A stretch of 64,000 bases of DNA, taken from Saccharofermentans sp. (GTDB taxonomy: Bacteria; Bacillota; Clostridia; Saccharofermentanales; Saccharofermentanaceae). A program made the translations under genes and the position numbers. Position 1 is the first letter of the stretch, and each line of letters starts with the position of its first letter. Below, piece by piece: positions 26,646-34,520 of this stretch. The notes under the pieces are model-generated. The model searched no databases. It saw only the letters and a list, made by a program, of their open reading frames with translations, and was not told the DNA's origin. The stretch is from contig JAIKYD010000107.1 of NCBI GenBank assembly GCA_024683485.1, positions 1 through 64,000 on the forward strand, given 5' to 3'.

Positions 26646-27754
26646 CAGGAATAATAGGATCTTATATCCGCATTGCAGGCCGGGCAGTATTCCAGCACTC
26701 TTTGCAGGGGCAGCGGTGTACCGCAGAATGGACAGGTCTCAGGTCCGGTGACGTTTTGAACGCCAATTGCAGGATTACCGTTTTGCATATTGCCGGAAAC
26801 AGTCCCCGCCATGCCTAAGCCTGCAAATCCTCCAACGGCACCTGCAGGATTTGAGGCTGCGGACTTCATTGCTTCCGTAAAACCTAATGCGACCAGTGCC
26901 TTTAGGGCATCCGGATCATCTGCGAAGATCTTCGCAGAATCAAATTGTTCAACACGGCTTCTTGAAGCCTCATCGAGAGTCAGATCGGTCAGCGCGATCG
27001 ACTCAACGACCATTCCGCGCTTCTCGAGCCACAGCTTCGATACTGCTTCATTAACAGCATCTTTCAGTTTGCTCTTATTAGACAGGAGCTGCGGGAAAGG
27101 CACTTTATCACGTGTACCGCAGATATTGAGCACTTCCTCCATGTGATCCAGCACTTCCAAAAACGGCATTTTCGGTCTGTAAGATGTCCCCATGAAACTG
27201 GAAACACTGGTATCCTTGCCTGTACACTTGAAGAATCTGACCGGGTCAACGATCCTGAACGAAAACATTATCCTGAATTTGAAATACAGATTCCCGTAAA
27301 CCGGATCGGGATAAGGGACATTCAGATATTCATCACAGGTCTGGTTCATTATCTCGAACGCATTAACAAAGTAGATCTTCTGACTTTTCGTAATTTCACC
27401 TGCAAATCTGAACCTGTCGAAAGCATCAGCCATGACACTCTTGACCCCGCCTGACAGAACAGATTTGGAAGATGAGTTTTCCCATGTGTACATGCCCGGC
27501 TCTGAAACGCTGTCGACGATCTGTCCGTTGTCGATCATAAGAGCATAAGTTCCTGCAGGAACAAGCACCTTGGAGCCTGCCGTGATAATGTCGCTGCTGC
27601 CCTGATTGAAGCCGCGCGCATTCTGCCGGTACGCGCGTTTAACAAGTGTTTCCTGACCTAAGGAATCTGTTCTGAATGATTCAAGATACTGGTCATTGAG
27701 TTCTGAATTTATTGAATCAGCCAGAGCACCTGTGACGTTGCTGATAAATCCCAT
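26645..27754 (-). CDS. SPFH-domain protein with C-terminal zinc ribbon (YdjI-like)
   Basis: The 369-residue protein has an SPFH/band-7-like core: KVLVPAGTYALMIDNGQIVD, then FRIMFSFRIVDPVRFFKC and EKRGMVVESIALTDLTLDEA. A Gly/Ala-rich linker (NPAGAVGGFAGLGMAG) and a terminal zinc ribbon CPFCGTPLP...CPACNADIRS follow. In Bacillus the related YdjI acts with membrane-stress proteins, so a scaffold role at the membrane is likely. I chose the ATG at 27754 with GAAGGGG upstream. It is divergent from the response regulator at 27868. Confidence 0.85.
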   Translation of the reverse strand: MGFISNVTGALADSINSELNDQYLESFRTDSLGQETLVKRAYRQNARGFNQGSSDIITAGSKVLVPAGTYALMIDNGQIVDSVSEPGMYTWENSSSKSVLSGGVKSVMADAFDRFRFAGEITKSQKIYFVNAFEIMNQTCDEYLNVPYPDPVYGNLYFKFRIMFSFRIVDPVRFFKCTGKDTSVSSFMGTSYRPKMPFLEVLDHMEEVLNICGTRDKVPFPQLLSNKSKLKDAVNEAVSKLWLEKRGMVVESIALTDLTLDEASRSRVEQFDSAKIFADDPDALKALVALGFTEAMKSAASNPAGAVGGFAGLGMAGTVSGNMQNGNPAIGVQNVTGPETCPFCGTPLPLQRVLEYCPACNADIRSYYS

Positions 27755-27867
27755 ATTTCCCCTTCTGAACAAATAGTCTTTTTCATTATAGCATTATGTT
27801 GAATGATATAATTATAGAGTCTTCCGCGGTTACCCGGGGAACAGCAAGGAATAAAGGTGATGAAGGA

Positions 27868-28527
27868 ATGATATTAGTAATCGAAGATGATCCGACAATA
27901 AACGCATTGCTTTGCGGCATACTGAAAAAAAGCGGATATGAGGTTAACAGCTGCACCGACGGCCTTTCAGGTCTTAATCTGGCTCTCGGAAAAGACTATA
28001 AGATGATCTTAATGGATCTTATGCTGCCGGTGAAGAGCGGAGAAGAAGTATTAAGATCTCTCAGGGAAGTTAAGAATACTCCGGTGATAGTATTGTCGGC
28101 CAAAAGTGATGTCCATAACAGGATCGAATTGTTAAGACTCGGTGCTGATGATTTTATCTGCAAACCGTTTGATATAGACGAAGTGATCCTCCGCCTCGAG
28201 GCCGTCCTCCGAAGGGTTGAGGACAGGAACGAGATTCTCTTATACAAGCAGATGAGGATAGAAAAAGACTCCAGAAGGATCTACATCGGAGATAACGAAC
28301 TTATCTGCACCGCAATGGAATACGCAATATTAGAACTGATGATGAGCAACCCCGGTAAGATATTCTCAAAGAGGAATCTTTTCGAGAGCGTTACAGGAAG
28401 CAGTTATATAAGTGAAGACAACACCATGAACGTCCATATGAGCAACCTCAGGAAAAAGATCGCAAAACTTACTGACGAACCGTACATCGATACTGTATAC
28501 GGCATGGGTTACAGAATGGCGGATTAA
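27868..28527 (+). CDS. OmpR-family response regulator
   Basis: Residues 1-115 are a receiver domain: acidic pair ED6-7, phosphoacceptor Asp50 in MILMDLMLPV, VLSAKS and the conserved Lys in ICKPFD. Residues 125-219 form a winged-helix DNA-binding domain ending YIDTVYGMGYRM. I chose the ATG at 27868 (MILVIEDD) after AAAGGTGATGAAGG. It ends 3 bases from the end of a histidine kinase on the opposite strand. The pair is therefore convergent, not an operon, and transcripts of the two genes would overlap. Confidence 0.92.
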   Translation: MILVIEDDPTINALLCGILKKSGYEVNSCTDGLSGLNLALGKDYKMILMDLMLPVKSGEEVLRSLREVKNTPVIVLSAKSDVHNRIELLRLGADDFICKPFDIDEVILRLEAVLRRVEDRNEILLYKQMRIEKDSRRIYIGDNELICTAMEYAILELMMSNPGKIFSKRNLFESVTGSSYISEDNTMNVHMSNLRKKIAKLTDEPYIDTVYGMGYRMAD

Positions 28528-28530
28528 CAG

Positions 28531-29415
28531 TCAGGCCTTAGGAAATGTAAGCATGATATCAAGTGTCTTGCCGTCCCGCTTAGCAGAGATGGAACCGTCC
28601 ATCATTTCCACAAAGCTCTTGCAGATATAAAGTCCAAGGCCCGCACCGCCTTTGCTCCTGGATGAATCACTCTGATAGAATCTGTCAAAGATCTTATCTG
28701 TATCTACTGCTGCAGAGGAATCCGTGATTATTCTCAAAGAAACCTCAGAAGGATCGTTATCATCTATCTTAAATTCCAACCTGCCATCCGAATACTTTAC
28801 GGCATTTGAAATAAGATTCTGCATTATCCTTGAGAGCTTCTTTCTGTCTGCTCTAATATATATGTCCCGGTCTGACTGTTCAAATAACGGAACTATACCC
28901 TTTTTGTCGATCTCAGGACTCTCGGCCAATATCTCTTCGCAGATCGTTTCCGAGAGATTTACTCTTTCAATATTGATGTCAACCTGTTCTGATTCTATGA
29001 GGGATATCTCGAAAAAATCATTTACAAGACCATTCAGATAACGTGCCCTCTCAAGTGCAATCTCAATATTGGCATTCTTCTCAACTTCGTTATCCGCCCT
29101 CTGCGCTACCTGAAGATATCCGATTACAGAAGTCAGTGGTGTTCTCATATCGTGAGAGATCATTGAGATCGATTCACGGATCTTTCTTTCCTCATCTTTG
29201 CTTTCTGCCTTTATATGCATTATCTGATCATAAAGAGCGTTAACTTCTGTGATCATGTTCTGAAGATCCCGGTCAATGAAATCCATGTTCATAGATTCAT
29301 TGCCGGGATTATTCTTCATCTCTTTGGTAACACGCTTCAATTCCTTCTTCAGGAGCAATAATCTGACAAATAAATAGAGGACCAGTATTATAAGGATAAT
29401 GATCACATATAACAT
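28531..29415 (-). CDS. Sensor histidine kinase with one membrane segment
   Basis: The 294-residue kinase has one N-terminal membrane segment (residues 2-22) and no extracellular domain. A short coiled linker follows, then HisKA with His88 in SMISHDMRTPLTSVIGY and an ATPase domain (N-box LISNAVKYSDG, G-box GGAGLGLYICKSFV). Kinases without a sensing loop usually read the state of a transporter. The ABC-2 permease and ATPase genes directly upstream on the same strand (29443-31082) fit that role. The likely partner regulator is the convergent gene 27868-28527. Confidence 0.9.
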   Translation of the reverse strand: MLYVIIILIILVLYLFVRLLLLKKELKRVTKEMKNNPGNESMNMDFIDRDLQNMITEVNALYDQIMHIKAESKDEERKIRESISMISHDMRTPLTSVIGYLQVAQRADNEVEKNANIEIALERARYLNGLVNDFFEISLIESEQVDINIERVNLSETICEEILAESPEIDKKGIVPLFEQSDRDIYIRADRKKLSRIMQNLISNAVKYSDGRLEFKIDDNDPSEVSLRIITDSSAAVDTDKIFDRFYQSDSSRSKGGAGLGLYICKSFVEMMDGSISAKRDGKTLDIMLTFPKA

Positions 29416-29442
29416 ATCCGGTCCTCCATATTAAAGACTGTT

Positions 29443-30165
29443 TTAATTTGCTACATCTTTTTTCTTGAAGATCAGTGATGCAGCGACAACAAGTGCCACA
29501 GTCGCTATTATTGCACATAGAGCACAGGGTATCAAATCAGATGCTGATGAGCTTTTTGACAGGCAGAAAAATGAGTGTTCGTAAATATAATTGCCTCTGA
29601 GAAAATTCCTTAACACGTTCCCGCCCAATGTAGAGACGGTTACACAGGCAAAGAGAGCCGTATAAACATTCCCGCAGATGACGGTAATGAACAGGTAGAA
29701 AGCAGTCATGGCGATGATCTGAAGAGTTACGACACCGAGCCATAACAGGTCGCTTCCTGAGAATCCCTCGAAAGAAAACCCGAACACCTTTCCATATATA
29801 GCCGTCTCTCCCGCCATTGACAGGAAGTGAAAGATAAATACCATTACGCTGGTTGAAATCAGTTTGGAAACTACTATCTTCCACCTCTTTGTTCCGGATA
29901 CTATGGCTCTGTGTATAGTCCTGTTGGTAAAATCTATTCCTGCAAACCATGCAACGATCATTCCGTACAGGAATGAGAACGAACAATCCTGAACTCCTTC
30001 CACATATCCGTCATGCATACTCCGAAAATTATACAGATCTATTGTTTCCTGCTTCAGGCCCTGAGTAAACCAGTCTATAATCATTATGAAGATTATTCCC
30101 AAACACACATAAAAAGGGATAAACCTTCTTGCTTTATACCCTTCTATTCTCAACAGATTAACCAT
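29443..30165 (-). CDS. ABC-2-type transporter permease
   Basis: The 240-residue protein has six predicted membrane segments and the ABC-2 pattern FAGIDFTNRTIHRAIVSGTK after the second one, which contacts the ATPase. It overlaps the ATPase gene by one base and is followed by the histidine kinase. The set of exporter plus kinase resembles lantibiotic- or bacitracin-type resistance modules. The substrate is unknown. Confidence 0.85.
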   Translation of the reverse strand: MVNLLRIEGYKARRFIPFYVCLGIIFIMIIDWFTQGLKQETIDLYNFRSMHDGYVEGVQDCSFSFLYGMIVAWFAGIDFTNRTIHRAIVSGTKRWKIVVSKLISTSVMVFIFHFLSMAGETAIYGKVFGFSFEGFSGSDLLWLGVVTLQIIAMTAFYLFITVICGNVYTALFACVTVSTLGGNVLRNFLRGNYIYEHSFFCLSKSSSASDLIPCALCAIIATVALVVAASLIFKKKDVAN

Positions 30166-31082
30166 TATTCCCTTCCCCCTGTAATGCTTATAAAGTATTC
30201 TTCAAGTGACATTTCTTTCTCAGTGAGTTCTGATACAGTTATTCCAGCCTGCATCAGATGCTCTGACAGTTCTGTCATGATCTTTGATCTGCCATATATC
30301 TTGACCGTGTCATCGGTTTCAACTTTGTAATTGATACCGGGGAAATACTTTTCGAGGATGGTCACAGTCTCTGGAATGTTGTTGTTCCTGACCAGAATAT
30401 ACTGGCTGCATTTATTCTCGAGCTGTTCGTGTGTCAAAGTCTCGATAATACTGCCCTTATGGATAAAAATGAAATCTGTTGCAAGAAGATAAAGTTCACT
30501 CAGGATATGGCTTGACACGAAGATCGTGCAGTCGCTATCCTGATTTATCTTCTTCAGCATGCTTCTCAACGTTACGATGTTCTTCGGATCAAGGCCGTTG
30601 ATCGGTTCATCAAGGATCAGAAATCTCGGATTGCCTACCATTGCCATGGCAATACCAAGCCTTTGCTTCATTCCCATTGATAACTTCCTGGCTTTTTTCT
30701 TTGAGCTGTCAGAAAGCCCGACAAGTTCGATAACTCTGTCAGTTGCAGACTCATCAGGATTGCCCACAAGAAGCCTTTGAAGCTCAACATTTTGTCTGAC
30801 AGAATATCCCGGATACAGATAAGGACCTTCGATCATCGTTCCGACACTTTTGCGCTTTTGCTCAATTGCTGAAGGATCTGTCTCTCCCATAAACGTCATA
30901 TCACCTGACGTTGGGAATATCAGACCTGCAAGTATCTTCATCAAAGTACTCTTGCCGGCACCGTTCTCCCCTATAAAACCGTAAATATGGTTTTTCTTTA
31001 AGGTAATGCTTACATCATTCAGTGCATACTGATTCTTATATTTCTTTGTAAGATTCCTTGTCTCAAGTATTACATCATCCAT
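30165..31082 (-). CDS. ABC transporter ATP-binding protein (ABC-2 exporter)
   Basis: The 305-residue protein has Walker A GENGAGKST, signature LSMGMKQRLGIAMAM, Walker B RFLILDEPINGLDP and the switch His in VSSHIL. About 80 C-terminal residues follow that vary between exporters of peptides or drugs. I chose the ATG at 31082 (MDDVILETRNLTKKY), where homology begins, rather than an ATG 22 codons earlier. It forms a unit with the permease 29443-30165 and the kinase 28531-29415. Confidence 0.92.
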   Translation of the reverse strand: MDDVILETRNLTKKYKNQYALNDVSITLKKNHIYGFIGENGAGKSTLMKILAGLIFPTSGDMTFMGETDPSAIEQKRKSVGTMIEGPYLYPGYSVRQNVELQRLLVGNPDESATDRVIELVGLSDSSKKKARKLSMGMKQRLGIAMAMVGNPRFLILDEPINGLDPKNIVTLRSMLKKINQDSDCTIFVSSHILSELYLLATDFIFIHKGSIIETLTHEQLENKCSQYILVRNNNIPETVTILEKYFPGINYKVETDDTVKIYGRSKIMTELSEHLMQAGITVSELTEKEMSLEEYFISITGGRE

Positions 31083-31150
31083 CCCGATCATTCCTTTCGT
31101 TTTGATGATGTAAGTATAAAAAACGATCTTAAGAGAATTATTCATCAAAT

Positions 31151-31168
31151 CTAAAGAAAAACTAAAGA
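31151..31168 (-). promoter_or_regulatory. Candidate response-regulator site, 11-bp direct repeats
   Basis: On the minus strand TCTTTAG occurs twice with a period of exactly 11 bases, and a weaker TCTTAAG follows 22 bases further on. This lies just upstream of a TATACT -10-like motif and the ATPase gene. Direct repeats in helical phase are typical of OmpR-type regulator sites; the convergent regulator 27868-28527 is the likely binder. Confidence 0.4.
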
Positions 31169-31241
31169 TTGATGATCACCTTAATATACCGGAAACGTAT
31201 TCCTTACAGTCAGATCTATTCAGGATCTATATGGATTCAAG

Positions 31242-32156
31242 TCAGACTTCCCCCACATATGTTCCGCCCCAGGTAGCTATGATGAAGGTTTTGTCCTCAT
31301 TGATCATTGTGAAATCAGAGGTAACATCCTCTCCGAATTCCATGACAAGTTCCATTGTGTTCATATCATATAAACATGCGGACGAGAAACCCATATAGAA
31401 AAAAGCATATTTCTCATAAGGTGAAACGTACACATGGAGAACCCTGGAGCGTGATTGACGCAGTTCCGGGGGCAGAAGTATAACCCGTGTCTCTTCAAAC
31501 GACTTGTCAGTCTCGATAAGTTCAGTGCGGTCGTTTGAAAGGAAATAAATATGATCCTTGCAAATAGATATTCCCGTGGTATGAGCGGGCAATCCATTCG
31601 TAAACTTATGTATTGGCCGGTATTCCAAATTATCTGCATCCGCAGGTGAGATAAATGCAAATTTTCCGTTTTTGGGATCCTTATCCTGTGCGAGCTTATA
31701 GATCTGCCTGCTGAAGCGGTCATAATACAGATACTCCATAGGTTTATTCTTATCGGTCTCATCTGCTTTCAAACCATCCAGTATCCTGAATTCATTGTTT
31801 TCAGTCAGGCTCATCGTGCGTCCATTCCAGTCAAAATCCAGAACGGTCTTACCGTCAACGGCAAAGGTCATCTGATAACCTTCTTTATTTGCCATGTCAT
31901 TTCTGCAGATCTCTTCTCCCGACTCCATGGATATCAATGCCATCTGACCGCTGGTGTTCTTTGCTGCAAGGATCTTCTTATCCGGAGAGATTGCCTTTTG
32001 GGCAACATTGCTGACAGTCCTCGTTTGAAAAACAGGTTTCATAGTATCCAGATCGTAAACGTAAACCCCATTTCTTGTATTTGAATTTGCTAAAAGCTTC
32101 TCGTCCTCTGTTACATACAGAGCCATGCCGCCTTTTATTTTTTTGAGTTTACCCAT
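31242..32156 (-). CDS. WD40/quinoprotein-like beta-propeller protein
   Basis: The 304-residue protein has no signal peptide. Repeated blade-like segments are visible: NTRNGVYVYDLDTMKPVFQT, AISPDKKILAAKNTSGQMAL, ISMESGEEICRND and YDMNTMELVMEFG. These resemble the WD/YVTN repeats of cytoplasmic propellers that hold protein complexes together. No catalytic motif is seen. Its neighbours are an ABC exporter and the metal operon, both separately transcribed. Confidence 0.65.
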   Translation of the reverse strand: MGKLKKIKGGMALYVTEDEKLLANSNTRNGVYVYDLDTMKPVFQTRTVSNVAQKAISPDKKILAAKNTSGQMALISMESGEEICRNDMANKEGYQMTFAVDGKTVLDFDWNGRTMSLTENNEFRILDGLKADETDKNKPMEYLYYDRFSRQIYKLAQDKDPKNGKFAFISPADADNLEYRPIHKFTNGLPAHTTGISICKDHIYFLSNDRTELIETDKSFEETRVILLPPELRQSRSRVLHVYVSPYEKYAFFYMGFSSACLYDMNTMELVMEFGEDVTSDFTMINEDKTFIIATWGGTYVGEV

Positions 32157-32256
32157 ATGACCCCTTCCTTAATTCCTGTCAGAACCGGTGATACTATCCA
32201 TTTCTGTGTATCCTGAATAATGTAATTCTATAATCACCGGCAGAATATATAAAGCC

Positions 32257-32284
32257 TTGACTTTACACCACTCAGCCTTATAAT
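32257..32284 (+). promoter_or_regulatory. Sigma-A promoter of the metal operon
   Basis: TTGACT (32257-32262) and a perfect TATAAT (32279-32284) are separated by 16 bases. The Fur-family box begins at the last base of the -10, so a bound repressor would cover the transcription start. Confidence 0.75.
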
Positions 32285-32300
32285 TGAGAACGATTCTCAA
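32284..32300. promoter_or_regulatory. Fur-family (probably Zur) operator
   Basis: TTGAGAA-CGA-TTCTCAA is a perfect inverted repeat; read as 7-1-7 it is TGAGAAC-G-ATTCTCA, matching the spacing of Fur/Zur/PerR boxes. The histidine-rich zinc-type binding protein downstream points to zinc, but iron or manganese is possible. The regulator gene is not in the window. Confidence 0.7.
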
Positions 32301-32327
32301 ATTGGTGTTAGAAAGAGGTCTGTTTAT

Positions 32328-32666
32328 TTGAACTCGAAAAACAGAACATCCGCTTCAAATATAATTATCCTCAAAAGGATTACAGCTGCCGTAATGTGCA
32401 TGATGCTGTTCTTTGTTCTGCTGTTCACAATAAGTTACATAACACTTGAATCAGATCACGACTGCTGCGGCAGAGACTGCCCTGTATGCGAGTGCCTTGA
32501 GGCGTGCGGGAATGCTCTTCGTTTATTCCGGTGCGGTTCAGGAGCAGATTCACATAACAGCATTGTTTCCGCACATGCAGTTTTCCTGACTCTTGCCATA
32601 GCGTTTGCTGCCCTTGTATTCAACAGGGAAACACCCGTCACCGACAAAATACGCCTGAACATTTGA
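32328..32666 (+). CDS. Small cysteine-rich two-segment membrane protein of the metal operon
   Basis: The 112-residue protein has two membrane segments (about 17-37 and 80-100). A 40-residue loop between them holds a dense Cys/His cluster, DHDCCGRDCPVCECLEACG, then LFRC and SHNS, well suited to binding a metal ion on the outer face. Translation starts at TTG with AGAGGTC upstream. I recall similar small proteins next to zinc transporters in Lachnospiraceae, but no function is established. It is the first gene after the Fur-type operator. Confidence 0.65.
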   Translation: MNSKNRTSASNIIILKRITAAVMCMMLFFVLLFTISYITLESDHDCCGRDCPVCECLEACGNALRLFRCGSGADSHNSIVSAHAVFLTLAIAFAALVFNRETPVTDKIRLNI

Positions 32667-32696
32667 TACATCTCCACAGGCAAAAACACATTCAGG

Positions 32697-32748
32697 TACT
32701 GTCCCATAACTACAAAATGCAGGATCAACCATGCATTCCGGGACAGTA
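32697..32748 (+). other. Long intergenic stem-loop before the ZnuA-like gene
   Basis: TACTGTCCC (32697-32705) pairs perfectly with GGGACAGTA (32740-32748), and inside it AATGCA (32716-32721) pairs with TGCATT (32732-32737). The structure ends 11 bases before the GGAGGTG of the binding-protein gene and has no T-run, so it is not a terminator. It could protect or pause the message, or modulate translation. Confidence 0.5.
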
Positions 32749-32774
32749 GGTTTCTCATATTGGAGGTGTATATT

Positions 32775-33806
32775 TTGAGAAAGATATTAGCCATATTTAC
32801 TGCCATTACAATAATGGCAGGCTGTTTTACAGCGTGCAGCACAGCCCCGTCTTCCAGTGAAGATAAGGCTAAAAACATACAGATAGTAACCACGATCTTC
32901 CCTGAATATGACTGGGTGTTGAATATTCTCGGCAATAACCCTGCCGGCGTGGAAGTCACGCTGCTCCTTGATAACGGTGCAGATCTTCACAGTTTTCAGC
33001 CCAGTGCATCCGACATCCTGAAGATCTCAACATGCGATGTGTTCGTTTATGTCGGCGGAGAATCAGACGAGTGGGTCGATGACGTTCTTAAGGAAGCAAC
33101 CAACAAAGACATGATCGCTGTTAACCTAATGGACGCGCTCGGCAATGCCATAAAGGAAGAGGAGATCATTGAAGGCATGGAAGAACATGACCATGAACAC
33201 GAGCACGGTGATGACGGCCATGACCACGAAGAACATGATCACGATCATCATCACGAAGACGGTGGGATTGAATACGATGAGCACGTATGGCTCTCGCTTA
33301 AAAATGCGGCAGTTCTTGTATCAAGCATTGCAGAAGCCATCGGAAAAGCTGAACCTGTCAATGCAGGGATTTACAGCGCAAATGCAGAAACCTACATAGA
33401 TAAGCTTAATAAGCTTGATAAAGAATATGCAGATATGGTAAGCGGTGCTTCACGGAACGTGCTCCTTTTCGGAGACAGATTCCCATTCAGATATATGGTT
33501 GACGATTACAATCTAATATACTATGCGGCATTTACCGGATGTTCTGCTGAATCAGAAGCAAGCTTTGAGACAATCACATATCTTGCAGGAAAGGCCGATG
33601 AGAATTCGCTTAACGCTGTCATGACAATCGAAGGAAAAGACCACAAGATTGCCGAGACGATCATAAACAATACCGCATCCAAAGATCAGAAGATACTTAC
33701 TCTGGATTCAATGCAGACAACAACCATAGTTGATGTTAAGAATGGTACAACTTATATGTCCATTATGGAAAACAATTTTGAAGTGCTCAAGGAAGCACTT
33801 AACTGA
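32775..33806 (+). CDS. ZnuA-like metal ABC transporter binding lipoprotein
   Basis: The 343-residue precursor has a lipobox IMAGC (Cys17). It follows the cluster A-I fold: TTIFPEYDWVLNILGNNPAG, a His ligand in DLHSFQPSASDI, a long acidic His-rich loop around 135-170 (HDHEHEHGDDGHDH, HDHDHHHED), a second His in YDEHVWLSLKNAAVL and a final AVMTIEGKDHKIAETI region. The His-rich loop marks zinc-type members. Translation starts at TTG, six bases after GGAGGTG. Unusually, no permease or ATPase gene follows; the next gene is a lipoprotein after a terminator. Confidence 0.9.
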   Translation: MRKILAIFTAITIMAGCFTACSTAPSSSEDKAKNIQIVTTIFPEYDWVLNILGNNPAGVEVTLLLDNGADLHSFQPSASDILKISTCDVFVYVGGESDEWVDDVLKEATNKDMIAVNLMDALGNAIKEEEIIEGMEEHDHEHEHGDDGHDHEEHDHDHHHEDGGIEYDEHVWLSLKNAAVLVSSIAEAIGKAEPVNAGIYSANAETYIDKLNKLDKEYADMVSGASRNVLLFGDRFPFRYMVDDYNLIYYAAFTGCSAESEASFETITYLAGKADENSLNAVMTIEGKDHKIAETIINNTASKDQKILTLDSMQTTTIVDVKNGTTYMSIMENNFEVLKEALN

Positions 33807-33818
33807 TCAGGCAAAATG

Positions 33819-33851
33819 CCCGGCATCCGGTATTTACGGGTGCCGGGTTTT
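33819..33851 (+). terminator. Terminator after the ZnuA-like gene
   Basis: CCCGGCATCCG pairs along its full length with CGGGTGCCGGG (one G-U) over a 7-base loop, followed by TTTT. It separates the binding protein from the next lipoprotein, so expression of the latter would need readthrough or its own promoter. Confidence 0.8.
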
Positions 33852-33867
33852 CACAAGGATGAAAAAA

Positions 33868-34467
33868 ATGAAAAGAACAATCAGCTTAACTATTTGCATC
33901 TGCACGCTGATTCTTGCAGGATGCGGAATTACATATCCGGATGCACGAATAATAAATGAGACCACCGGAGTAAAATCTATTCTTCAATCAGCGATGACTG
34001 AAGAAGTAAGTGTCAGCACTTCCCAATCTTCTGGAGAGAGCATTTCAGAACCCGATAAAGCTGCACCTGATTCTGAATCAATTCCTGAAAATTCCGGCAG
34101 TTCTGAAGATATTATCAAAAAGGACGTCGATATAGATCTTACTGTGGATAATGCCAATCTGGTTTATGCCGAAGTATTTGCAATGTTATATTCTCCTGAG
34201 GAATATATCGGTAAAACCGTAAAGATGAAAGGCCAGTTTACATTCTATTACGATGAGGAAAGAAACCAGTATTACTATGCCTGTATTATCGCGGATGCAT
34301 TGGCCTGCTGCTCTCAGGGACTCGAATTTATTCCTGCCGGAGAATGTGTCTATCCCGACAATTTTCCACCTGCACTTACCGAGATTTGGGTAACAGGTGA
34401 ATTCGGTGTTTTCGAGGATGACGGAACAACATATTGCGCATTAAAAGATGCGGTTTATTACTTTTAA
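33868..34467 (+). CDS. Lipoprotein with OB-like domain, probably metal-regulon linked
   Basis: The protein (199 residues) starts MKRTISLTICICTLILAGCG, a clear lipobox, with AAGGA eight bases upstream. It has a Ser/Glu-rich spacer to about residue 85. A compact C-terminal domain follows, reading VKMKGQFTFYYDEERNQYYY, ACIIADALACCSQGLEF and EIWVTGEFGVF. The Cys-Cys motif in a strand after a beta-barrel start recalls the TIGR03943 proteins of zinc regulons in other Firmicutes, but this resemblance is from memory and partial. Confidence 0.6.
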   Translation: MKRTISLTICICTLILAGCGITYPDARIINETTGVKSILQSAMTEEVSVSTSQSSGESISEPDKAAPDSESIPENSGSSEDIIKKDVDIDLTVDNANLVYAEVFAMLYSPEEYIGKTVKMKGQFTFYYDEERNQYYYACIIADALACCSQGLEFIPAGECVYPDNFPPALTEIWVTGEFGVFEDDGTTYCALKDAVYYF

Positions 34468-34520
34468 CCGCACTTTATTCCGTTGATACGTTTAACTGTC
34501 AGCTGTTATTTTGGGGTTCC

